Part shown: positions 25,011 to 31,346 of the stretch, in pieces | Position numbering within the stretch: position 1 is the first letter of the stretch | How the letters are laid out: each line of letters starts with the position of its first letter | Assembly: GCA_964459305.1 (NCBI GenBank) | Contig: CAYWNA010000108.1 | Span: forward strand, 1 to 39,567 | Origin: CAYWNA01 sp964459305 | GTDB taxonomy: Bacteria; Planctomycetota; Planctomycetia; Pirellulales; Pirellulaceae | Length of the DNA stretch: 39,567 nt | Reading direction: 5' to 3' | Program-made: the position numbers and the translations under genes | The notes under the pieces: generated by a model | Database searches by the model: none | Seen by the model: only the letters and a program-made list of their open reading frames with translations | What the model was told of the DNA's origin: nothing

Positions 25011-25778
25011 ATGATCACGGCGGGAGTGGACTGCGGGTCCAAGAACGTGCGAGTGGTCATTCTCACGGACGGCCAGATTGCCGGAACAGCAACGGCCTTG
25101 GCGGGGATGAACACGTCGGCTGCCGCTGAACAAGCATACGATGAAGCGCTGTCCGAGGCGGGTCTGGCGCGCGACGCGGTTCAGAAGATCGTGGCCACCG
25201 GGGCCGGCAGGCCGGAAGCTCGCTTCAAAGACGATACTGTCACCGAGGTGAGCGCCGATGCGCGCGGGGCGCATTATCTCTATCCCCATGTCCGCACGGT
25301 CGTCGACGTTGGCGCCGAGGAAGGGAGGGCCATCAAGGTGACGGCCAAAGGAAAAGTCGCCGACTTCGCCATCAACGATAAATGTGCGGCGGGTGCCGGC
25401 GCATTTACCGAAGCCATGGCGCGGGCCTTGGAGGTTCCGCTGCAAGAACTCGGCGAACTCAGCCTGCGAAGCACCGAGGCCATTCCCATCAACGCCCAGT
25501 GCGTCGTGTTCGCCGAAAGCGAAGTCATCAGTCTCGTCCATAGAAAGACCTCGAAGCCAGACATGGCGCGGGCCATCCACGACGCCATCGCCGACCGAAT
25601 CACCGCGATGGTCCGGCGCGTGGGCGTCGAGGAGAAGATCGCGCTGATCGGTGGCATCGCCAGAAACGTCGGCTTTGTGAAATCCCTGGAAGAAGACATC
25701 GACACCACGGTACTCATTCCCGACGAACCCGAGTTTGTCGGCGCCTTGGGGGCGGCACTCATGGCCACTGACGAGTAG
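25011..25778 (+). CDS. bzdP: benzoyl-CoA reductase ATPase subunit, BzdP/BcrD-like
   Basis: A 255-aa member of the BadF/BadG/BcrA/BcrD (ASKHA) ATPase family. ATG 25011 follows AAAAGGAG by 8 bases; an open frame from 24969 overlaps the upstream gene and lacks a ribosome binding site. Phosphate-1 is GVDCGSKNVR (5-14), phosphate-2 is VVDVGAEEGR (98-106), and the adenosine motif is ALIGGIARNVG (211-221). The cysteines that let two ATPase subunits share one [4Fe-4S] cluster are C125 (NDKCAAGAG) and C164 (QCVVFAESE). The enzyme uses ATP to drive a low-potential electron into the catalytic half. It is separated from the second ATPase gene by 3 bases. Confidence 0.87.
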   Translation: MITAGVDCGSKNVRVVILTDGQIAGTATALAGMNTSAAAEQAYDEALSEAGLARDAVQKIVATGAGRPEARFKDDTVTEVSADARGAHYLYPHVRTVVDVGAEEGRAIKVTAKGKVADFAINDKCAAGAGAFTEAMARALEVPLQELGELSLRSTEAIPINAQCVVFAESEVISLVHRKTSKPDMARAIHDAIADRITAMVRRVGVEEKIALIGGIARNVGFVKSLEEDIDTTVLIPDEPEFVGALGAALMATDE

Positions 25779-25781
25779 GGC

Positions 25782-26702
25782 GTGACCGCAGGATCGACAA
25801 GGAACGAAGCGGTGGTAACGGATACGACAACAGGTACGGATTACTGGCGATGGAACGAAACTCGCTGGACCAATCCCGATCTTGACTGGAAGGAGGCCGA
25901 GGTCCTCTCCGCCGGCGTGGATGTCGGCAGCGTTTCCACTCAGGCCGTCGTGATGGCCGATGGGCAACTCTACAGCTACTCGAACATGCGAACCGGCAGC
26001 GACTCGCCCGAAAGCGCGAATCGGGCCATCGAGTGGGCCTTGGAGGGCACGGGGCTCCCCTTGGACAAGATTCATGCGTTGGTGGGCACTGGCTACGGGC
26101 GCGTCAACGTACCCTTCGCCACAAAGACGATAACCGAGATCGCCTGCCACGCGCGTGGCGCGAACTTTGTGTATGGCTCCAGCGTCCGCACCGTCCTCGA
26201 CATGGGCGGCCAGGACTGCAAGGCGATTCACTGCGACGAGAAGGGTAAGGTAACCGCCTTTCTGATGAATGACAAGTGCGCCGCCGGCACCGGCAGGGGC
26301 ATGGAGGTCTTTGCCGACCTGATGGCCGTGCATATCACGGAAGTAGGCGAACTGAGTCTCCAGGTGTCCGAGGAGCCCCGGGCGGTGTCTAGCACCTGTG
26401 TGGTCTTCGCCAAGAGCGAGGCCGCGAGCTTGCTGCGTGAGGGCTGGCCAAAGGAGAAGGTCTTGGCAGCCTACTGCTCCGCCATGGCACATCGCGTGGC
26501 GACTCTGCTGGAGCGAGTCGGTGTGGAAAAGGAATTCGCCATCACCGGCGGTATCGCCAAGAATCGCGGAGTGGTCACGCGTCTAGCCAAAGAACTCAAC
26601 GTCGAACCGCTCACGACCGACATGGACACCCAGATCGCCGGCGCCCTCGGTGGCGCCCTTTTCGCCAAGACACTGTACGAGAAGAAGATAAAGAAGAAGT
26701 GA
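25782..26702 (+). CDS. bzdQ: benzoyl-CoA reductase ATPase subunit, BzdQ/BcrA-like
   Basis: A 306-aa second ASKHA-type ATPase subunit, near BzdQ length (about 300 aa) and shorter than Thauera BcrA (about 440 aa). Motifs: GVDVGSVSTQ (45-54), DMGGQDCKAI (140-149), NDKCAAGTGR (163-172) with cluster ligand C166, TCVVFAKSE (205-213) with C206, and ITGGIAKNRGVV (254-265). The start may be GTG 25782, next to the preceding stop, or GTG 25812, which has AAGGAA 7 bases upstream; the first 10 residues are therefore uncertain. Having two different activase-type genes in one operon separates benzoyl-CoA reductase from the homodimeric activators of 2-hydroxyacyl-CoA dehydratases. Confidence 0.87.
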   Translation: MTAGSTRNEAVVTDTTTGTDYWRWNETRWTNPDLDWKEAEVLSAGVDVGSVSTQAVVMADGQLYSYSNMRTGSDSPESANRAIEWALEGTGLPLDKIHALVGTGYGRVNVPFATKTITEIACHARGANFVYGSSVRTVLDMGGQDCKAIHCDEKGKVTAFLMNDKCAAGTGRGMEVFADLMAVHITEVGELSLQVSEEPRAVSSTCVVFAKSEAASLLREGWPKEKVLAAYCSAMAHRVATLLERVGVEKEFAITGGIAKNRGVVTRLAKELNVEPLTTDMDTQIAGALGGALFAKTLYEKKIKKK

Positions 26703-26792
26703 CGGGAGTCGCCGCCCGCGTCGGGATCGACGAAGAGCCTTTCGAAATGGACGGATTCCTGTGGACGGACACGCCGACTACGGGAGGAAACG

Positions 26793-27086
26793 ATGTTAGC
26801 CAACTTCGGTTACAGGGACGGCGCGGGGGATTTCTTCATCACCGTGGATACCGACAAATGCACGGGCTGCGGTGACTGTGTCGAAGTCTGCCCGGCGGGT
26901 GTCTTGGAGATGGCGGAGAACGAGTTTGACATCGAGGCGGCGACTCCGATCGCCGCCGTGACCAACGAGCACGCGAAGAGAATCAAGTACTCCTGTGGAC
27001 CGTGCAAACCCGCGCGAGGCTACACCACGGCAGACCTGCCGTGTGTGAAAGCCTGCGAGCCCGAAGCGATCGACCACTCGTGGTAG
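26793..27086 (+). CDS. bzdM: 8-Cys ferredoxin, BzdM-like electron donor
   Basis: A 97-aa ferredoxin with eight cysteines in two groups: C23-x2-C26-x2-C29-x3-C33-P, a standard [4Fe-4S] motif, and C68-x2-C71-x12-C84-x3-C88, a second motif with an enlarged spacing (CGPCKPARGYTTADLPCVKA). The stretched second motif is typical of Chromatium-type ferredoxins, the kind that feed benzoyl-CoA reductases. ATG 26793 follows GGGAGG. It lies 90 bases after the second ATPase gene in the same orientation, as bzdM follows bzdNOPQ in Azoarcus. It is probably the direct one-electron donor. The enzyme that reduces it (2-oxoglutarate:ferredoxin or NADPH:ferredoxin oxidoreductase) is not in the window. Confidence 0.85.
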   Translation: MLANFGYRDGAGDFFITVDTDKCTGCGDCVEVCPAGVLEMAENEFDIEAATPIAAVTNEHAKRIKYSCGPCKPARGYTTADLPCVKACEPEAIDHSW

Positions 27087-27181
27087 CGCGGCCGATTCGC
27101 GATCTTCGCCTCATTCGCTGGGCGGCAAAACGGGAGCCCCGACGAATTTGGGACGACAACGAATTAGTATTTGAGGCTGCA

Positions 27182-27415
27182 ATGACACGCGAACAAGAAC
27201 TTGGCCACCAAGGCTGGGAAAAGCGGACGACCTACGATGAACCACGGCTGAGCGAGATGGCCGAAATGTATGCGGAACTGGGGCTCGAAGTACACATCGA
27301 ACCCTTCGATCCCGCCACCCAGCCGGAGTGCGCCGAATGCATGCGCCAGCAGCCCGAGCGATACAAGACCATCTACGTGCGGAAGCGACCCATCAATCCT
27401 TCTGTCGCTTCATGA
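27182..27415 (+). CDS. small CxxC protein following the ferredoxin, unknown function
   Basis: A 77-aa acidic protein. ATG 27182 has GAGG 5 bases upstream; the open frame further 5' overlaps the ferredoxin and is not used. The central part reads RLSEMAEMYAELGLEVHIEP, a helix then a strand, followed by PECAECMRQQPERYKTIYVR. The C-x2-C (C50, C53) could bind metal or a cluster edge but is alone in the protein. It is placed like the small unknown genes after the ferredoxin in other anaerobic aromatic operons. A role in assembly or electron transfer for the reductase is only a guess. The tail overlaps the opposite-strand TIGR03067 remnant by 23 bases. Confidence 0.68.
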   Translation: MTREQELGHQGWEKRTTYDEPRLSEMAEMYAELGLEVHIEPFDPATQPECAECMRQQPERYKTIYVRKRPINPSVAS

Positions 27416-27641
27416 CCAGCAAGAAATTCGAGCCCTTGGTGGCGAATTCGGTGGGCCGTTCGTTTCCCGGTGTGCTTACGCACCACTTGAGGGTGTCGCC
27501 TTCCAGCAGGTAGATCCCCAAGTAGGTCTGGCCCTTTCTTCGACCTTCAGCGTGGGTGGCATCCATTCTCCAGGGCTTCTTCGTTAGGTCCAGTTTGAAC
27601 GATCCTGTCCACCACACCCTGCCTGCCAACTCAGGCACCAA
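27393..27641 (-). pseudogene. truncated TIGR03067 domain protein
   Basis: An 82-residue reading frame (GTG 27641) matches the second half of TIGR03067, a lipocalin-like domain almost confined to planctomycetes and a few relatives: SFKLDLTKKPWRMDATHAEG, GQTYLGIYLLEGDTLKWCV and GNERPTEFATKGSNFLLVMK. The expected N-terminal half (signal peptide, WxxxSxxxxG strand) is absent, and no good ribosome binding site precedes the GTG. It is most likely a fragment left by a deletion or insertion in the gap between the reductase operon and the ligase. Confidence 0.6.
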
Positions 27642-27852
27642 CGCCGGATCATTTTAGATTCTGAGGATTCGTTTCGCAAACAGAAACGCTAGCGGCCTGG
27701 AAGGACTTTCGGTGAATGCCGCGACGAATTACAGCATACCGCGGGTGTCTATCCTTGAATTGCCGTGGCGTTCGCCTAAAATCGCCGACAGAACTCGCCG
27801 GTATTTTCCGATTCGAGCCAAACGAAGGTCTTAACCCAAAAGGGGCGCTCAC

Positions 27853-28113
27853 ATGGTCGAAAGCGAAGCGTTCGCTGAAGCAACGGAAGAAAAACTCGCA
27901 GAGGCGGACGTCATCATGGCGATTGGGCTGGGTGATCGCCAGGCGCCGAAGGTCCTTGTTGGCCGGACAAAGTTTGTCAGCGCCGCAGCGAACCAGGCTA
28001 TTGCCGCTGAGACCAAAATCCTCCGTGTTGAAATCACCAGCGAGGAAGAACTCGGAGAACTGAAAGAAAAGGTCAAAGAGGCCAAGGGGGAATTGGATCC
28101 CGGTGTAAAGTGA
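27853..28113 (+). CDS. small acidic protein of unknown function beside the ligase
   Basis: An 86-aa protein starting at ATG 27853 with AGGGG 8 bases upstream. An alpha-beta N-terminal part (KLAEADVIMAIGLGDRQAPK, VLVGRTKFVSAAANQAIAAE) is followed by a highly charged helix (TSEEELGELKEKVKEAKGEL). No family recognised. The stop is 3 bases from the end of the convergent CoA ligase gene, so the two transcripts overlap or terminate against each other. It could be a short independent protein of the aromatic cluster or the tail of a degraded larger gene, since nothing homologous-looking precedes it. Confidence 0.55.
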   Translation: MVESEAFAEATEEKLAEADVIMAIGLGDRQAPKVLVGRTKFVSAAANQAIAAETKILRVEITSEEELGELKEKVKEAKGELDPGVK

Positions 28114-28116
28114 AGA

Positions 28117-29676
28117 TTATTCCCTGAGTTTGTACCGTTGCGTCTTGCCCGTTGCCGTCTTGGGCAGTTCGGTGACGAACTCGATCCAGCGCGGAAATTT
28201 GTAGACGCCGATCTTCTGTTTGACAAATTTCTTCAATTCCTCCGTCAGCTCGTCGGATCCTTGATGCCCCTCTTTGAGCATGATGTAGGCTTTGGGTTTA
28301 ATCAGGTTCTCTTTGTCTGCAACGCCCACTACGGCACCCTCCAGCACGGCCGGATGCTCGATCAGGCAGTTTTCAATCTCGATGGGCGATACCCAGATGC
28401 CGCCGACTTTTAGCATGTCGTCCGAGCGGCCTTGATACCAGAAGTAGCCGTCTTCGTCCCGATAGTACTTATCGCCGGTGCGAATCCACTGACCCTGGAT
28501 CGTGTTCTTGGTCTGCTCGTGCTTGTTCCAGTAGTAAGCACAAGTGGAATCTCCTTTGATCAGCAGATCGCCGACCTCGCCGTCGGGCGCCTCTTGACCG
28601 TCTTCGTCCAGGATCCGGGCTTCGTAGCCGGGTACGACTTCGCCGGTCGCACCCGGCTTGACCCGGCCCTGGCGGTTCGAGATGAAGATGTGGACGATTT
28701 CGGTCGAGCCGATGCCGTCCAGAATCTCCACGCCGAATCGCTCCTGCCAGCGTTCGAACAAGGCGGGCGGCAATGCCTCCCCGGCCGAAACGCTCAGTCG
28801 AAGACTAGACGTATCAAAACGTTCCGCGGCATCCTCGATCGCCAACATGCTGGCATAGGCCGTTGGCACGCAGAAAAAAATGGTCGGCCGGAATTCCTGG
28901 ATAATCTCATAGAACCTTTCGGGGTTCGGTTTGCCCGGATACAGAATCGTTGTCGCGCCGACGCGGAAGGGGAAGTACAGGCCATTGCCCAACCCGTAAG
29001 CAAAAAACAGCTTGGCAACTGAAAAGGTCCGATCGTTTTCGCTGATGTCCAGGGTCGGGCGGGCGTACAGATCGGCGGAAACGATCATGTCATGCTGCAA
29101 GTGCACGGCCCCCTTGGGGAATGCCGTTGTGCCAGAGCTATACAGCCAGAAGCAAGCGTCGTCCTTGCTCATCATTTCCGGCGATAGGTCCGGCGAACTA
29201 GCGGCGGTCAGTTCACGAAATGACAGGTGATTCCCACGGTCTTGGCCGACAACGATGATTTGCCGCAGATAACGAAGCTGGTCTCGGATCGGCTCGATCT
29301 GTTCCAGCAGGGGCTCGCTTATGATCAGCACGCGAGCCCGGCTGTCGTTGAGCATATACTCGTAGCCGTGCGACTTGAGAAGCGTATTGGTCGGGATGGG
29401 TACCGCACCGATCTTGATGGCTCCGAAGAAGCTGCACACCAGTTCGAGCGAATCCGGCAGCAGGAGCATCACCCGCTCCTCCATGCGCACGCCCAGTTCC
29501 TTCAGCGCATTGCCGACGCGGTTGGTTATCTCCAGCACATCGTTGTATGTGTAGGCCGAACCGCCGTCGGCGTCGAAGATCGCAGTCTTCTCGCCTCGAC
29601 CAGCCTCCACATTGTCATCCACCAGAACGACCGCCGCATTCATTCGATCGGGCAAGTTGATCACCGGTTCAGCCAT
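28117..29676 (-). CDS. bzdA: benzoate-CoA ligase-like acyl-CoA synthetase
   Basis: A 519-aa adenylate-forming enzyme that would convert an aromatic acid, CoA and ATP to the aroyl-CoA, AMP and PPi. Core motifs: A3 YSSGTTAFPKGA (179-190), A5 GIGSTEIVHIFISN (321-334), A7-A8 TGDKYYRDEDGYFWYQGRSD (400-419) and the catalytic lysine K511 in TATGKTQ. The FFAYGLGNGLYFPFRVGAT segment and HIFISNRQGRVKPGATG are characteristic of the benzoate / 4-hydroxybenzoate CoA ligase group; length matches (about 510-535 aa). ATG 29676 lies behind an AGAAG purine run. It is oriented towards the reductase operon. A 4-hydroxybenzoate, 2-aminobenzoate or related substrate cannot be excluded from sequence. Confidence 0.85.
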   Translation of the reverse strand: MAEPVINLPDRMNAAVVLVDDNVEAGRGEKTAIFDADGGSAYTYNDVLEITNRVGNALKELGVRMEERVMLLLPDSLELVCSFFGAIKIGAVPIPTNTLLKSHGYEYMLNDSRARVLIISEPLLEQIEPIRDQLRYLRQIIVVGQDRGNHLSFRELTAASSPDLSPEMMSKDDACFWLYSSGTTAFPKGAVHLQHDMIVSADLYARPTLDISENDRTFSVAKLFFAYGLGNGLYFPFRVGATTILYPGKPNPERFYEIIQEFRPTIFFCVPTAYASMLAIEDAAERFDTSSLRLSVSAGEALPPALFERWQERFGVEILDGIGSTEIVHIFISNRQGRVKPGATGEVVPGYEARILDEDGQEAPDGEVGDLLIKGDSTCAYYWNKHEQTKNTIQGQWIRTGDKYYRDEDGYFWYQGRSDDMLKVGGIWVSPIEIENCLIEHPAVLEGAVVGVADKENLIKPKAYIMLKEGHQGSDELTEELKKFVKQKIGVYKFPRWIEFVTELPKTATGKTQRYKLRE

Positions 29677-29722
29677 AGTCTTCTGCTTTCTCCCGCTGAC
29701 GAGTTGTGTCTCTCCCAGTACT

Positions 29723-29806
29723 TCGTTTAACCGCGACCCGCTAGGGGAGCGCGTCCGAGCGGCAGTGTTTGCCCACGCGCTCCCCTAGCGGGTCGCGGTT
29801 AAACGA
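29723..29806. repeat. 84-bp perfect palindrome with TCGTTTAAC ends
   Basis: Two 32-base arms (29723-29754 and 29775-29806) are exact reverse complements around a 20-base loop. The outer ends are TCGTTTAAC and GTTAAACGA, as in the elements at 5206-5409 and 18337-18406. It lies 47 bases upstream of the ligase start, between the ligase and the divergent SDR gene. The perfect match implies recent insertion or conservation by function. The stem is GC-rich and would be very stable as RNA or cruciform DNA. Confidence 0.85.
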
Positions 29807-29945
29807 ACATCCTTAATCGAAATCCATACACGGCCCCCACAAATGGCAGAAGCCTCCAGATCAAATCGACGTGCGTTCCCGCATGCACCGATCGATGGCT
29901 TACATCGCGCAGCAGCAGGTTTCGGCTAGACGAGCCTAGGCGAGC

Positions 29946-29974
29946 CAGACAAGTTTGGTCGCGTGTAGTATACT
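29946..29974 (+). promoter_or_regulatory. candidate promoter for the SDR-thioesterase pair
   Basis: CAGACA and TATACT are separated by 17 bases, matching the sigma-70 consensus at four of six and five of six positions. The predicted transcription start would be about 60 bases before the ATG at 30041. The rest of the 29677-30040 gap holds only the palindromic element at 29723-29806. Confidence 0.35.
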
Positions 29975-30040
29975 TCGGAGCACCGATGCTCGACAAGCGC
30001 TTTCGGCGGATAAATGTTCATCAAAAGACGCAATGCAACT

Positions 30041-30871
30041 ATGGAAACGCAATCTCTCAGCAAGAAGACCCTGTTCATCACGGGATCCAGCCGAGGTATC
30101 GGGAAGGCAATCGCGCTGCGTGCGGCGGCGGACGGCGCGAATATCGTGGTCTCTGCAAAGACGACCGAGCCGAATCCAAAGCTCCCGGGCACAATTCATA
30201 CGGCTGTCGACGAGATCGAGGCCGCAGGCGGCCAGGGATTGGCCTGCCCCGTGGATATCCGTTTCGAGGACCAAATTCGGGCAGCGGTCGACAAGGCTAT
30301 CGATCGCTTCGGCGGGATCGATATTCTCGTGAACAACGCAGGCGCGATCTTCCTGGCCGGCACGGCCGACACCCCGATGAAACGGTTTGATCTGATGCAC
30401 GCGGTCAACGTACGGGGAACGTTTATGACCTCGCAAGCCTGTCTACCGCATCTCGCGAAGGCCGACAGTCCTCACATCCTCAATATCGCTCCGCCCTTGA
30501 ACATGGAGACGAAATGGTTTGCGCCGTACGTGGCCTACGCCATGTCGAAATACGGCATGAGCATGTGTGTGCTGGGCATGGCCGAGGAACTGCGCTCGCG
30601 GGGCGTGGCCGTCAACGCGCTGTGGCCCAAGACACTGATCGCCACGGCCGCGGTGCGAAACTTGATGGGCGAGGAAGTCTACCGCCGATCGCGGAAACCC
30701 GAAATCATGGCCGCCGCCGCGCACTCGATTCTCTCACGTAACAGCCGGGAGTGCACCGGCAATTTCTTTGTCGACGAAGACGTGCTGGCCGACGACGGCG
30801 TAACCGATTTTGCTCAGTATTCCGTAGACCCCGACGCGGAGTTGCTTTCCGACATGTTTCTGTCCGACTGA
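30041..30871 (+). CDS. HSDL2-like short-chain dehydrogenase
   Basis: A 276-aa short-chain dehydrogenase/reductase. ATG 30041 gives the family-like start METQSLSKKTLFITGSSRGI; an ATG at 30014 is in frame but neither has a strong ribosome binding site. TGxxxGxG is at 14-21, NNAGA at 98-102, and the YxxxK pair is Y166-K170 in AYAMSKYG. The segment ILNIAPPLNM corresponds to ILNISPPLN in HSDL2 proteins, so the expected serine appears replaced by alanine (A150). PNPKLPGTIHTAVDEIEAAG is also HSDL2-like. Relatives are associated with fatty acyl or sterol metabolism. It could oxidise a 3-hydroxyacyl-CoA produced by the aromatic pathway, but that is inference from proximity. Confidence 0.8.
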   Translation: METQSLSKKTLFITGSSRGIGKAIALRAAADGANIVVSAKTTEPNPKLPGTIHTAVDEIEAAGGQGLACPVDIRFEDQIRAAVDKAIDRFGGIDILVNNAGAIFLAGTADTPMKRFDLMHAVNVRGTFMTSQACLPHLAKADSPHILNIAPPLNMETKWFAPYVAYAMSKYGMSMCVLGMAEELRSRGVAVNALWPKTLIATAAVRNLMGEEVYRRSRKPEIMAAAAHSILSRNSRECTGNFFVDEDVLADDGVTDFAQYSVDPDAELLSDMFLSD

Positions 30872-30931
30872 CTCGCAAGATTGTACAATGCATGACGATC
30901 TTCGCCGTTCGTTGTCGAGAGAGGTCCCATC

Positions 30932-31333
30932 ATGAACGATAACTCTGATCGCTATGTGGCCATCAAGGCCGTAATGATGCCACGGGATACGAATCCCTAC
31001 GGAACCATTTTTGGTGGTGTCCTGTTGAGCTACATCGACCAAGCCGGCGCCGTTGGAGCCCGGCGCGAGATCCGCCGAGCCGGGTGGCCGGAACAGCCAA
31101 TCGTCACCGTTGCCATGAACAGCGTCGAGTTCCATCAGCCGGTGTTCGTGGGAGACGTTGTGAGTTTCTATACAAGCGTGGCTCGTGTAGGTCGCACATC
31201 GCTCACAATTCACGTGATGGTAGAGACTGAGCGGGACGGCACAGCGGTACAACTGACCGAAGCCGAAGTCACCTACGTGGCAGTCAAGCTGGGCGAACAG
31301 GGTCGGCAACCTGTGCCAATTCGGGGTGAGTGA
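30932..31333 (+). CDS. hotdog-fold acyl-CoA thioesterase (YciA/BACH-like)
   Basis: A 133-aa single-hotdog thioesterase that hydrolyses acyl-CoA to free acid and CoA. The signature MPRDTNPYGTIFGGVLLSYI then DQAG is the YciA/cytosolic acyl-CoA hydrolase motif. SVEFHQPVFVGDVVSFYT and a final VTYVAVK strand complete the fold. ATG 30932 follows GAGAGAGG. It is 60 bases downstream of the SDR on the same strand and probably co-transcribed. Next to an aromatic CoA pathway it may recover CoA from stalled thioesters, a housekeeping role suggested for thioesterases in other such clusters. Confidence 0.85.
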   Translation: MNDNSDRYVAIKAVMMPRDTNPYGTIFGGVLLSYIDQAGAVGARREIRRAGWPEQPIVTVAMNSVEFHQPVFVGDVVSFYTSVARVGRTSLTIHVMVETERDGTAVQLTEAEVTYVAVKLGEQGRQPVPIRGE

Positions 31334-31346
31334 AGGACAGCCGGGG

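Noticed and set aside
24789..26492. 567-aa open frame on the minus strand
   Set aside because: Antisense to both ATPase subunit genes, whose motifs are unmistakable. Composition is rich in His, Gly and Arg, as expected for an antisense frame.
22487..26702. 2-hydroxyacyl-CoA dehydratase system instead of benzoyl-CoA reductase
   Set aside because: Two different activase-type genes, an adjacent Dch-like hydratase, an enlarged-motif ferredoxin and a benzoate-CoA ligase-like enzyme all point to the reductase. The dehydratase system needs a single homodimeric activator.
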